From Clostridia bacterium (GTDB lineage Bacteria > Bacillota > Clostridia > Oscillospirales > Butyricicoccaceae): 54,712 nt of DNA. Positions within the stretch are counted from its first letter, which is position 1. Every line of letters begins with the position of its first letter. Shown piece after piece: positions 7,535-15,947 of the stretch. Both the position numbers and the translations under genes were made by a program. The DNA lies in contig JAFQUM010000001.1 of assembly GCA_017408485.1 (NCBI GenBank), forward strand, positions 1-54,712, in the 5' to 3' direction. The notes below the pieces were generated by a model. The model searched no databases. It saw only the letters and a program-made list of their open reading frames with translations, and had not been told where the DNA came from.

Positions 7535-8402
7535 GCTATTCTGTCTGCCTCTGCCCTTGGTGGCAGTTATGGCGGTGGTATCGGCGGTATTGCTTATTTA
7601 TTCATTTGCTTATGAGGATGCCATTGCGTATGTGGCATATTTTGCCTATTTCTTTTCGGCATACTCACTTACCTGTGTCTGTTTTATTGCGCCGATGGCA
7701 TATAAAAGGCTGAAAGCATTCAAGCAGGAAAATAAGTACATACAGCTTTATTCCTCCGATGCGCGGCTACGGGTCAAGCTTTCACTCTACGGCTCGGTGG
7801 CAATGAACACCGCCTATGCGCTTTTTCAGCTGGGAATGGGATTTTATTATCACTCGGTGTGGTTTTACGCTCTGTGCGGATATTACGCTCTTTTGGCAAT
7901 TATGCGCTTCTTCTTGCTCAAGGACACATTGCGTATCGTGGCGGGACAGGAAAAGCAAGCGGAATGGCGGCGTTACCGATTCTGCGGCGCATTGCTTGTG
8001 GCGATGAATATTACCCTTGCGGTCATCGTGGCATATATCGTTCATCAGAACCGAGGCTTTGAGCACGGTGAGATAGTGACTATTACCTTGGCGGCATACA
8101 CCTTCACCGCAGTAACAATGGCGATCATAAATATAGTCAAATATAGAAAGTACGAAAGTCCCCTGTTTTCGGCGGCAAAAGCAATAAGTCTTACCGCGGC
8201 GCTTGTTTCGATGCTTTCACTGGAGACCTCAATGCTTACCGCCTTCGGAGACGGCGAGACGGCACTTTTCAGGCAGATAATAACCGCATCGACGGGCGGT
8301 GTTGTATGTCTGCTTGTTCTGGCAATGGCATCCTATATGATAATCCGCTCAACTAAAGAGCTTGAAAAGATTGGAGATAAAGAAAGTGAAAAACAGCTTT
8401 GA
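7506..8402 (+). CDS. Polytopic membrane protein of unknown function
   Basis: A 298-residue protein starting at TTG 7506 behind AGGAGAG, overlapping the kinase gene by 29 bp. It has about eight hydrophobic helices, first near 13-34 and last near 265-285, with basic cytoplasmic loops such as MAYKRLKAFKQENK and FLLKDTLR, and a charged C-terminus. I recognise no catalytic or transport motif. Tight coupling to the kinase and to the two-TM paralogue downstream suggests that it is part of the sensing or output machinery of this two-component system. Confidence 0.75.
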   Translation: MEKLKKLLNKLFCLPLPLVAVMAVVSAVLLIYSFAYEDAIAYVAYFAYFFSAYSLTCVCFIAPMAYKRLKAFKQENKYIQLYSSDARLRVKLSLYGSVAMNTAYALFQLGMGFYYHSVWFYALCGYYALLAIMRFFLLKDTLRIVAGQEKQAEWRRYRFCGALLVAMNITLAVIVAYIVHQNRGFEHGEIVTITLAAYTFTAVTMAIINIVKYRKYESPLFSAAKAISLTAALVSMLSLETSMLTAFGDGETALFRQIITASTGGVVCLLVLAMASYMIIRSTKELEKIGDKESEKQL

Positions 8403-8745
8403 ATATAACTATTCTGCCAAGGAGCAGGCAGAGGTAAAAAGAATAAGAGAAAAATACATCCCTCGCGAGGAGGATAAAATGGAGCAGCTTCGCCGCCTTG
8501 ACAAAAGTGTCGGAAGTAAGGCGACTACATTCTCACTTGCTCTGGGCATAGTGGGAAGTCTTGTTATGGGTAGCGGAATGTGTCTTTGTATGGTTTGGAA
8601 TCGGTTCTTTATTGGCGTTCCTATAGGACTTGTGGGAATCGCATTGGTAGCGCTTGCGTATCCGATCTACTCCCGCATCCTGAACAAAGAACGGGAAAAG
8701 ATCGCACCCCTGATCATACAGCTTTCCGATGATCTGTTAAAATAA
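8386..8745 (+). CDS. Small two-TM protein, paralogue of the protein at 5000-5365
   Basis: GTG 8386 has GGAG 10 bases upstream and overlaps the previous gene by 17 bp, giving 119 residues. An N-terminal charged region (KRIREKYIPREEDKMEQLRR, LDKSV) precedes two hydrophobic helices and a tail with IQLSDDLLK. The layout and several motifs match the protein encoded at 5000-5365. It is the last gene of the two-component operon. I know of no function. Some databases attach a 'dihydropteridine reductase' label to similar short proteins, and nothing in the sequence supports that. Confidence 0.8.
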   Translation: MKNSFEYNYSAKEQAEVKRIREKYIPREEDKMEQLRRLDKSVGSKATTFSLALGIVGSLVMGSGMCLCMVWNRFFIGVPIGLVGIALVALAYPIYSRILNKEREKIAPLIIQLSDDLLK

Positions 8746-8777
8746 TTCTTTTGGGTATAGCAATTTGCAAAAGGCTG

Positions 8778-8786
8778 TGATATAAT
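8778..8786 (+). promoter_or_regulatory. Extended -10 promoter of ppiB
   Basis: TGATATAAT gives an extended -10 element 36 bp before the ppiB start. No good -35 is seen. The 16-base context ggctgtgatataatcc recurs nearly intact before the broken cyclophilin copy at 9589. Confidence 0.6.
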
Positions 8787-8822
8787 CCTTTTGGCAATAA
8801 ACCTAAAAAAGGAGAGTTAAAA

Positions 8823-9344
8823 ATGGCACAGAATCCTATTGTAACAATAGAAATGGAGCGCGGCGGCAAGATCGTTGCCGAGCTTTATCCCGAGATCGCA
8901 CCCAATACGGTCAATAACTTTATTTCGCTGGTAAAGAAGGGCTTTTATGACGGCCTTATCTTCCACCGTGTAATTCCCGGATTTATGATCCAGGGCGGTT
9001 GTCCTATGGGAATGGGTATGGGAGGTCCTAACTATAGCATTAGAGGCGAGTTCAAGCGCAACGGCTTTGACAATAATTTGGCTCACGATCGCGGCGTTCT
9101 TTCTATGGCGCGTTCTATGATGCCCGACTCTGCAGGAAGTCAGTTCTTCATTATGGTTGAAAAAGCACCTCATCTCGATGGACAGTATGCCGCCTTTGGT
9201 AAGGTCATTGAGGGAATGGAAACTGCCGACGAGATCGTTTCTGTCGACCGTGACGGCAGAGATAAGCCCTTCAGAGCACAGAGAATGAGCAAGGTCACAG
9301 TAGAGACCTTCGGCGTGGATTATCCCGAACCCGAAAAACTGTAA
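8823..9344 (+). CDS. ppiB: Peptidyl-prolyl cis-trans isomerase (cyclophilin)
   Basis: A 173-residue cyclophilin-type PPIase, with the catalytic Arg in FHRVIPGFMIQGG near residue 55, GSQFFIM near 104 and HLDGQYAAFGKV near 120. It has no signal peptide, so it acts in the cytoplasm and catalyses Xaa-Pro isomerisation during folding. The start is supported by AAAGGAG 8 bases upstream. The gene has its own promoter and terminator. A degraded duplicate of its promoter and first ~20 codons lies about 240 bp downstream. Confidence 0.96.
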   Translation: MAQNPIVTIEMERGGKIVAELYPEIAPNTVNNFISLVKKGFYDGLIFHRVIPGFMIQGGCPMGMGMGGPNYSIRGEFKRNGFDNNLAHDRGVLSMARSMMPDSAGSQFFIMVEKAPHLDGQYAAFGKVIEGMETADEIVSVDRDGRDKPFRAQRMSKVTVETFGVDYPEPEKL

Positions 9345-9350
9345 TTTTTA

Positions 9351-9398
9351 GCCTTAAGTTTGTTGACTTTGCCGACAACCTTAAGGCTATTTTATTAA
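9351..9398 (+). terminator. Terminator of ppiB
   Basis: gccttaag (9351-9358) pairs with cttaaggc, with an inner gttg/caac stem, followed by tattttatt. Confidence 0.8.
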
Positions 9399-9534
9399 AC
9401 TTGCCGGCAAAGAAAAAGGAAAGATTCGGCGTCAAGTATAAAACTTTTCACAAAATTGTGGAGTTAGTATAGAATATTAGTATCAACTATAGTCAAATAT
9501 TGTCATCTAAGGTATGGTATTTTAAAAACTGCTG

Positions 9535-9666
9535 TGCTATAATCCATTAAGTAGGGTAGTATCCTTTGTTGATGAAGGGGTTATAAAAATGACATATGAT
9601 GCTATGCTCATAATAGAGATCAAGCGCGGCAGCAAGCTTATTGCCGAGCTTAAAAGCTATAACTGA
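9535..9666 (+). pseudogene. Remnant duplicate of the ppiB promoter and 5' end
   Basis: A 25-codon frame (ATG 9589 to TGA 9666) reads MTYDAMLIIEIKRGSKLIAE and a short tail. This matches the first ~22 residues of the cyclophilin encoded at 8823 (IVTIEMERGGKIVAEL). Upstream, tgctgtgctataatcc (9530-9545) matches the ppiB promoter text. The remaining ~150 codons of a cyclophilin are absent. It has a GAAGGGG ribosome-like site and an extended -10, so it may still be expressed as a short peptide. The simplest reading is a truncated tandem duplication. The rest of 9345-9932 holds the ppiB terminator, no other gene, and the hairpin element listed next. Confidence 0.7.
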
Positions 9667-9710
9667 TCGCCTTGGATCTGCAGCCTTGCAGATTCGGGGT
9701 TATTTTTCGC

Positions 9711-9914
9711 TTATAATGGTTGTAGTTAGTCGAAACAGTTGATGTATCAACTGTTTCGACACCAAATCTTTGATTTGGTAACGGATTTTCTTTGAAAATC
9801 CGACAATAACCATTGCAATGAGTGTCGCGCCATTTTGAGTTATCAAAATGGCACAGCCGCTTTTAGCGGCTATCGAAACGCTGAAGGCGTTTCGACAAGC
9901 TACAATCATTATAA
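9711..9914. repeat. Large inverted repeat enclosing seven hairpins
   Basis: The ends 9711-9736 and 9889-9914 are reverse complements at 22 of 26 positions. Between and overlapping them lie successive stems: 9729-9760 (15 bp), 9761-9779 (8 bp), 9782-9802 (9 bp), 9801-9827 (5 bp around cattgcaatg), 9830-9851 (9 bp), 9856-9870 (6 bp) and 9874-9894 (8 bp). A further 7-bp hairpin lies just outside at 9676-9693. No reading frame with a plausible ribosome site explains it. The element ends 19 bp before the MATE start, so it would be in that gene's leader. Confidence 0.85.
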
Positions 9915-9932
9915 CGCAGAGGGGAGATTTTT

Positions 9933-11312
9933 ATGAGACGTTCAGACGTGGATATGATACACGGCCCGCTTCTGAAAAATGTGCTGGTCTATACCATTCC
10001 TATAATCCTTACAAGCTTGCTTCAGCTCTTATTCAATGCGGCAGACCTGATCATCGTCAGCCGTTACAGTGAAATAAAGAGTATTGCAATGGCGGCGGTC
10101 AGTGCAACCGGTTCTATAACCACACTTATCGTCAATATGTTTATCGGTTTGTCGGTGGGCGGCGGTGTAAGAGTGGCTCACGCATATGGCGCACAGGACT
10201 CAGAAGAGGCACACAAAACCGTACATACCGCTATTCTGTTTGCTGTGCTCAGCGGAATTTTTGTTACTTTTGTGGGAATGACCTTCTGCGAGACATTCCT
10301 GACCTGGATGGGTACACCTGACACTGTTTTGCCACTGTCAGCAACCTATATGCGCTTTTATTTTGCAGGCGCAATATCTATGATGGTCTACAATTTCGGC
10401 GCATCGATCCTTCGTGCGGTGGGTGACAGTAAGCGCCCTCTGTACTTCCTCGCAATAGCCGGCGTGCTGAATGTTCTTCTTAACCTGATATTTGTTATCG
10501 TATTTAAGATGGATGTTGACGGCGTTGCATTGGCTACCACCATTTCGCAGACCGTGTCCGCGGCGCTTGTAGTACTGGCGCTTATGCACCGCGATGATGC
10601 TTGCCGCCTTTTTATAAAGGATCTTCGCATTCACAAGGAGCAGTTTTTAAAAATGCTCAAGATAGGCATTCCTGCAGGCATTCAGGGATCTATCTTCTCG
10701 ATCTCCAATGTTATCATTCAGTCCTCCATAAATTCCTTTGGTGATATTGCAATGCGCGGAAACGGTGCAGCTTCGAACATTGAAGGCTTTGTATGGAATA
10801 TAATGAACGCTTTCCAGCAGACAGCACTCAATTTTATCGGTCAAAATATGGGAGCAAAGAACTACGGCAGACTTCGCAAGATAATGTGGACCTGCCTTGG
10901 ATGCGTAACCGTTGCGGGTCTTGTGTTCGGTAATGCGGCATACTTGGCGGGCGACAAGCTTTTGGGCATCTATATTACCGATATGCCCGAGGCGATCCCC
11001 TATGGTCTGCTTCGTATGTCATTCTTGGCAGCTCCGTACTTCCTCTGCGGAACAATGGATGTTATGACCGGTGCTTTGCGTGGCGCTGGCAGATCGGTGT
11101 CGGCTATGGTGATAACCATTGCGGGTGTTGTAGGTATCCGCATTGTGTGGATATTCACCATCTTCCAGATCCCGCAGTTCCACACCCTCAGAAGTCTTTA
11201 TTTCTCATACCCCATCTCTTGGGCAGTGACCCTCATCATCGAGTTCGTCTACTTTATGGTGGTTACGGGAAAACTCAAAAAACAGAACGCCTTGGGTGCA
11301 GTAGTTGAATAA
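9933..11312 (+). CDS. MATE-family multidrug/Na+ antiporter
   Basis: A 459-residue protein with about 12 TM helices in two homologous six-helix halves. It opens with the typical MATE N-terminus: GPLLKNVLVYTIPIILTSLLQ..FNAADLIIVSRYS. Other family signatures are the VGGGVRVAHAYGA segment near 72 and the FQQTALNFIGQNMGAKNYGRL segment near 290. It would export cationic compounds or drugs using Na+ or H+ gradients, with unknown substrate. GAGGGGAG precedes the ATG. It is followed by a bidirectional terminator. The hairpin-rich inverted repeat lies immediately upstream. Confidence 0.94.
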   Translation: MRRSDVDMIHGPLLKNVLVYTIPIILTSLLQLLFNAADLIIVSRYSEIKSIAMAAVSATGSITTLIVNMFIGLSVGGGVRVAHAYGAQDSEEAHKTVHTAILFAVLSGIFVTFVGMTFCETFLTWMGTPDTVLPLSATYMRFYFAGAISMMVYNFGASILRAVGDSKRPLYFLAIAGVLNVLLNLIFVIVFKMDVDGVALATTISQTVSAALVVLALMHRDDACRLFIKDLRIHKEQFLKMLKIGIPAGIQGSIFSISNVIIQSSINSFGDIAMRGNGAASNIEGFVWNIMNAFQQTALNFIGQNMGAKNYGRLRKIMWTCLGCVTVAGLVFGNAAYLAGDKLLGIYITDMPEAIPYGLLRMSFLAAPYFLCGTMDVMTGALRGAGRSVSAMVITIAGVVGIRIVWIFTIFQIPQFHTLRSLYFSYPISWAVTLIIEFVYFMVVTGKLKKQNALGAVVE

Positions 11313-11315
11313 AAA

Positions 11316-11350
11316 TAAATGCGATGGAAGCTTTACTCCATCGCATTTTA
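11316..11350. terminator. Bidirectional terminator between the MATE gene and phoR
   Basis: aaatgcgatgga (11317-11328) pairs with tccatcgcattt (11337-11348), with A/T runs on both flanks. Confidence 0.9.
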
Positions 11351-11352
11351 GT

Positions 11353-13005
11353 TTATTTGGGAATTGATACGGTCACTGTTGTTCCTTCATCAGGAACGCT
11401 TTCGAGAGATATTTTGCCATTATGAAACGCAACTGCGTGCTTTACGATCGAAAGGCCTAATCCTGTGCCTCCCGATTGCCGTGAATGACTTTTATCAACA
11501 CGGTAAAATCTTTCAAATATACGAGAATGGTGCTCCTTTGGAATGCCTATTCCGTTGTCGCTAACGGCAAAACAAACATCTTGATCGGTCTGCCATATTT
11601 TGATAGCAACATTGCCGTTTTGCCTGTTATACTTTATGGCGTTATCGCACAGGTTGAACAGTATTTCAGAAAGCAGGCGGAATTGTCCGCGAACATCAAC
11701 ATTTTCGCCTTCTATGGTTATAGAGACATTTTTTTCTGAGGCTTTGCTGCTGAGCTGATTTATAATGTCTTGTGCCAATGGCATAAGAGATATGTCTTCG
11801 GTCTGCATCTGCACACCCTCATCAAGCTGAGAAAGGCGTATTATATCATCGATCAGTGAGACCAGGCGGGTAGCTTCTTTGTAAATGGTTGCGGTAAATG
11901 TCGGTATATCCTGAGGCTTTGCCATGCCATTTGATAAAAGCTCCGAATAACCGATTATGGACTGCAGAGGTGTCTTAAGCTCGTGAGATACATTTGCTGT
12001 AAACTCTCTTCGGCTACGCTCAGCCGATATCTTGTCGGTAATGTCGGAGAGAAGGATAACATAGCCTGCGGGCTTATCGTCGGAATCTATTCGGCTGATA
12101 TTTACGCGGTATTCCTTGCTGTCACGGGACAAAAATGTTTCGCAGTACCCGTCTTTTTCAGCCTGCGCCAAAGCATCGCGCAATTCATGACTTCGGTCAA
12201 GAGTAAGAAAGCTGTCTCCCGGGTTGAAGCAAAATCTATCAAAAATGCGTAAAGCGGCAGAATTGACGCTCATTAGAGTATTTTTGCTGTCAAGAAGAAT
12301 AAGCCCTTCCTGCATATTTGAGGTTATTTGATCGAACTCCTCTGCTTTTCGTCGAAGCGATTCTTCTTGCATTGAGATCTGTTTGTGCTGTCGGTGTATT
12401 CGGCTGAGAAGGGGAGATATCTCATCGTAAGCATCATTTTTCATTGGTTCGTCAAGATCAAGCTCATTGAGAGGCATAACTATTTTCTTTGAAATGCGGT
12501 TGGCGATAATGACAGAAAGAATGATGGCAACTAAAAATATAAAGGCAATAGGCTGTAAAACCCCAAGCAGCAGGGACAAAACGCTGGCTCGATCTATTGA
12601 TATCCTCAGCACATTGCCGTTTGAAAGCTTTTTTGCGTAGTAAAGGGTCTGCTCGGTAAGGGTGGCAGAATAACGGCTGCTTTTTCCGCTTCCTCCCAAA
12701 AGAGCCTCCTTTATTTCTTCACGGTTTGCATGATTGTCCATATTTGATACCTGAGACTCAGTATCAAATATGACCGTCCCGTCAGAGCTTACATAGGTGA
12801 GGCGAAAATCTTTGGATCTTACCGCTGAAAGGTAATCCGTTCCTTTTTGCTCAACTCCTGCGGCTGCCAGTGATAGTTCTGAAAGCATTTGTGCCTCTTG
12901 AACCTCGGTGAGATAACTGTACATAACTCCGCTTATTATGATGAGTCCCGCAAGCAGTACAGGGATAACCACTAAAAGGATGGAACGAAAAATTCTTTTA
13001 GTCAT
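11353..13005 (-). CDS. phoR: Phosphate-regulon sensor histidine kinase
   Basis: About 550 residues from ATG 13005 (GGAGG 6 bases upstream; the overlapping ATG 13008 is too close to it). TM1 is at about 7-30 and TM2 at about 160-185, with a ~125-residue extracellular sensor between them. A HAMP-like linker, a PAS domain (QEGLILLDSKNTLMSVN) and HisKA (FTANVSHELKTPLQSIIGYSE) follow. The HATPase domain has NLCDNAIKYN, DNGIGIP, FERFYRVDKSHS and GGTGLGLSI. This is the layout of Gram-positive PhoR. It is the last gene of the pst-pho operon, overlapping phoB by a few bases, so it should phosphorylate that regulator when phosphate is low. Confidence 0.93.
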   Translation of the reverse strand: MTKRIFRSILLVVIPVLLAGLIIISGVMYSYLTEVQEAQMLSELSLAAAGVEQKGTDYLSAVRSKDFRLTYVSSDGTVIFDTESQVSNMDNHANREEIKEALLGGSGKSSRYSATLTEQTLYYAKKLSNGNVLRISIDRASVLSLLLGVLQPIAFIFLVAIILSVIIANRISKKIVMPLNELDLDEPMKNDAYDEISPLLSRIHRQHKQISMQEESLRRKAEEFDQITSNMQEGLILLDSKNTLMSVNSAALRIFDRFCFNPGDSFLTLDRSHELRDALAQAEKDGYCETFLSRDSKEYRVNISRIDSDDKPAGYVILLSDITDKISAERSRREFTANVSHELKTPLQSIIGYSELLSNGMAKPQDIPTFTATIYKEATRLVSLIDDIIRLSQLDEGVQMQTEDISLMPLAQDIINQLSSKASEKNVSITIEGENVDVRGQFRLLSEILFNLCDNAIKYNRQNGNVAIKIWQTDQDVCFAVSDNGIGIPKEHHSRIFERFYRVDKSHSRQSGGTGLGLSIVKHAVAFHNGKISLESVPDEGTTVTVSIPK

Positions 13006-13675
13006 CATTTCCCTCCATACTGTAGCCGACACTGCGGATGGTTCGAATCAAATTTCCATATATTCCTAATTTTTGGCGAAGAGTACGGATATGAATATCC
13101 ACAGTCCTTGTTTCACCGCAAAAATCACTGCCCCATATGTCTGAAAAAAGCTGATCTCGGGTGAAAACAACACCGGGATGAGCCATAAACTTACGCAACA
13201 GTTCAAACTCTTTAAATGTGAGGCTTAAGCGTATGCCATCGGATGTGACTGTTCGCTCGGACTCATTTAAAACAATACCCGATAATCTCAGAATGGACGG
13301 TTCGGCATTTTTATTACAACGGCGAAGAACAGCTTTTACGCGGGATATCATTTCCATAACACCGAAGGGCTTGACAAGATAGTCATCTGCGCCCAAGTCA
13401 AGTCCATGTATCTTATCGTACTCGGTCCCCTTTGCAGTAGCCATTATTACGGGAATATCTCGAGTTAGGGTAGATGATTTGAGCTTTGTCAGTATCTCGA
13501 TGCCATCCATTTCGGGAAGCATTACATCAAGGATAATAAGACGAGGCTTTTCGCTTTTTAAAGCCTTAAAAAAACTTTTTCCGTCACAAAAACCGCGTGC
13601 TTCGAATCCGGTGCTTTGCAAGGCATAAAGCTCGATATCCCTTATACTGTTGTCATCTTCAACACACCATATCAT
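12998..13675 (-). CDS. phoB: Phosphate-regulon response regulator
   Basis: A 225-residue OmpR/PhoB-family regulator. The receiver domain has EDD at 6-8, phospho-acceptor Asp50 in LDVMLPEMDG, and Lys in VKPFG near 104. The winged helix near 130-222 has LTFKEFELL, FTRDQLFSDIWG, TRTVDIHIRTLRQKLG and SVGYSM. Its start overlaps the phoU stop (ATGA), and its end overlaps the phoR start. It should activate the pstS promoter through the Pho-box repeats seen at 17725-17764. PhoP would be an equally valid Gram-positive name. Confidence 0.94.
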   Translation of the reverse strand: MIWCVEDDNSIRDIELYALQSTGFEARGFCDGKSFFKALKSEKPRLIILDVMLPEMDGIEILTKLKSSTLTRDIPVIMATAKGTEYDKIHGLDLGADDYLVKPFGVMEMISRVKAVLRRCNKNAEPSILRLSGIVLNESERTVTSDGIRLSLTFKEFELLRKFMAHPGVVFTRDQLFSDIWGSDFCGETRTVDIHIRTLRQKLGIYGNLIRTIRSVGYSMEGNDD

Positions 13676-14331
13676 ACACTGTGCTCCTCTGTTGTTTTAT
13701 GGATTCCGGTAATAGAAAAAAGTACCCATTCTGCTATATTTACTGCATGGTCCCCTATTCTTTCAAGATACTTCGCAATCATTAAAATGTCAAGTGCATA
13801 TTCTCCATCATCGGGATTTTCTGTAATAAGAGAAATAAGTGACGATTTAACTTGGTCAAAATAGTGGTCAACAGTATCATCGGAATCAATAACAGATTGC
13901 GCTAGCATCGGATCTCGACGGACATAAGCATCTACGCTATCTGTAACCATTTTTATGGCAGCTTTTGCCATTTGTTCAATTAGCAAACTATCATTCTTTT
14001 TATCCTTAGGTATAAAAGAAACGATTTCGGCAATATCCTCTGCTTGGTCGCCTATGCGCTCCATATCGGTTATCATTTTTAGTGCAGCGGAGATCTGTCT
14101 CAGATCTCTTGCCACCGGCTGCTGCTGAAGAAGAAGCTTAAGACAGTTTGATTCAATTTCTTTTTCCATACGGTCTATCTCTTCGTCTATGGGGTGTACT
14201 TTTGCAGCAAGTTTCGAGTCGTTTTTGCTTAGCGCTTTGGCGGCAAGAGCGATGGCCTCTTCACACAGTGAGCCCATCATTATAAGGTCTTTAAAGAGAT
14301 TGTCAAGCTGCTCGTCGAATCGTGATCTCAT
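13672..14331 (-). CDS. phoU: Phosphate signalling and uptake regulator PhoU
   Basis: A 219-residue all-helical protein with the two PhoU repeats: [20 protein letters not shown]...AL, and EIDRMEKEIESNCLKLLLQQQPVARDLRQISAALKMITDMERIGDQAEDI. The second half repeats the E/DxxxD metal-binding pattern (ERIGDHAVNIAEWV). PhoU links the Pst transporter to PhoR and restrains uptake when phosphate is plentiful. It overlaps pstB by one base and phoB by four, so all are translationally coupled. Confidence 0.96.
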   Translation of the reverse strand: MRSRFDEQLDNLFKDLIMMGSLCEEAIALAAKALSKNDSKLAAKVHPIDEEIDRMEKEIESNCLKLLLQQQPVARDLRQISAALKMITDMERIGDQAEDIAEIVSFIPKDKKNDSLLIEQMAKAAIKMVTDSVDAYVRRDPMLAQSVIDSDDTVDHYFDQVKSSLISLITENPDDGEYALDILMIAKYLERIGDHAVNIAEWVLFSITGIHKTTEEHSV

Positions 14332-15086
14332 TATCCAAACCTCCCTGTTATATAATCTTCTGTGCGTTTGTCAAAGGGCTGAGAAAAGAGCTGATTGGTA
14401 GAGGAATACTCTATAAGCTCGCCCAATAGGAAAAATGCGGTGCGGTCAGATATTCTGACAGCTTGTTGCATATTGTGGGTGACAATGATAATAGTGTATT
14501 CTTCGCGGAGCTGAAGTATAAGCTCTTCGACCTTTGAGGTGGAGATCGGATCGAGGGCGCTTGTAGGCTCATCCATCAGCAAAACATCGGGCTTAACTGC
14601 AAGAGCGCGTGCAATACAAAGGCGCTGTTGCTGACCACCGGAAAGCCCCATAGCATTTTTCTTAAGTCGGTCTTTTACTTCTTCCCATATTGCTGCACCA
14701 CGCAAAGACGTCTCAACTATCTCATCAAGGTCTGATTTTGCGGTTATACCATGTGTGCGAGGTCCATAGGCGATATTGTCATAAATGCTCATAGGGAAAG
14801 GATTAGGTTTTTGAAATACCATACCGATGTTTTTTCTCAGTTCATTTACATCCATCGAAGGTGAAAAAATATCCTCGCCGCGGTATTGTACAGTTCCGGT
14901 TATCTTAACAGAGTTTACAAGATCATTCATACGGTTGAGGGTCTTTAAGAAGGTGGATTTTCCACAGCCTGAGGGACCGATCAGAGCGGTTATATTCTTT
15001 TCGGGAATGCGTATATTTACATTTTTTAAAGCTTGAGAATTGCCGTACCAAAGTGATAGGTCGCGTGCGGTTATTATATCGCTCAT
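14331..15086 (-). CDS. pstB: Phosphate ABC transporter ATP-binding protein
   Basis: A 251-residue ABC ATPase with Walker [10 protein letters not shown] at 37-45, a Q-loop in [18 protein letters not shown] (typical of PstB), signature LSGGQQQRL, Walker [10 protein letters not shown]-loop SALD and H-loop IIVTHN. It hydrolyses ATP to drive phosphate import with PstA and PstC. The length equals that of known PstB. The start overlaps pstA by 4 bp. Confidence 0.97.
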   Translation of the reverse strand: MSDIITARDLSLWYGNSQALKNVNIRIPEKNITALIGPSGCGKSTFLKTLNRMNDLVNSVKITGTVQYRGEDIFSPSMDVNELRKNIGMVFQKPNPFPMSIYDNIAYGPRTHGITAKSDLDEIVETSLRGAAIWEEVKDRLKKNAMGLSGGQQQRLCIARALAVKPDVLLMDEPTSALDPISTSKVEELILQLREEYTIIIVTHNMQQAVRISDRTAFFLLGELIEYSSTNQLFSQPFDKRTEDYITGRFG

Positions 15087-15946
15087 ATCTTTCTCCTTTT
15101 TTCGAAATATTTAGAAACTAACGCGGCGGCAAAATTGATAATGAGGGTCAAAATCGTAAGTATGGCTGCAATGGCAAAGGCTATGCCAAACTCACCGTCC
15201 TCCTTGGCGTACATATAAAGTGCAACGGTAAGTGTGGAGCCACTTCGAGACATTGCAGTGAAAAAATCTCCGAGACTGTGGGCGAAGCCCGCCGTGAAAA
15301 GCAACGCCGCAGATTCTCCGACTATTCTGCCTATGGAGAGGATACATCCGGTAATGACACCGTCAACACAGCTTGGAAGCACAACAGTGCGGATCACTCG
15401 CCATTTTCCCGCACCCAGCCCGAAGGCTCCTTCACGATAGGATTGCGGGACTGTTTTCAGACTCTCTTGGGTGCTTCGCATAATTGTGGGAAGATTCATC
15501 ATAACGAGGGTCAAAGCACCGGCAATGAGGGATGTCTTAAAGCCGAGAAAGCGTGAGAAAAACAGCATTCCCACAAGACCGTAGATAATGGATGGAATAC
15601 CCGAAAGGGTCTCGGCGGCATATTCGATGACCGCCACAAGTTTTTTGCTTTTGGCATATTCGGTAAGATAGATCGCGGCGCCCACACCGAGAGGAACAAC
15701 TATAAGAAGTGTGGCGATTATTATATAAAGGGTGTTGAGAATGTCTGGCAGTATGCCTATGCGGTCATTCAGTATGCTGGGCTTGGTACTCAAAAGCTCC
15801 CACGAAATATTAGGAAGCCCATTTGCCAATATATAGGTCAACAGAAATATAACAAGCATAGCGCAGATCGCTGCGGAAAGGATAGTCAATATTTGCAAAA
15901 ATGCACTTTTCACGCGTCTTCTTTTCGAAGTTTTACTGTTGAGCAT
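15083..15946 (-). CDS. pstA: Phosphate ABC transporter permease PstA
   Basis: A 287-residue membrane protein with six TM helices. The permease motif [23 protein letters not shown] is near residue 112, and the EAA-type coupling loop is [24 protein letters not shown] near 170. It pairs with PstC as the transmembrane channel. Two bases separate it from pstC. Confidence 0.95.
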   Translation of the reverse strand: MLNSKTSKRRRVKSAFLQILTILSAAICAMLVIFLLTYILANGLPNISWELLSTKPSILNDRIGILPDILNTLYIIIATLLIVVPLGVGAAIYLTEYAKSKKLVAVIEYAAETLSGIPSIIYGLVGMLFFSRFLGFKTSLIAGALTLVMMNLPTIMRSTQESLKTVPQSYREGAFGLGAGKWRVIRTVVLPSCVDGVITGCILSIGRIVGESAALLFTAGFAHSLGDFFTAMSRSGSTLTVALYMYAKEDGEFGIAFAIAAILTILTLIINFAAALVSKYFEKRRKI

Positions 15947-15947
15947 T

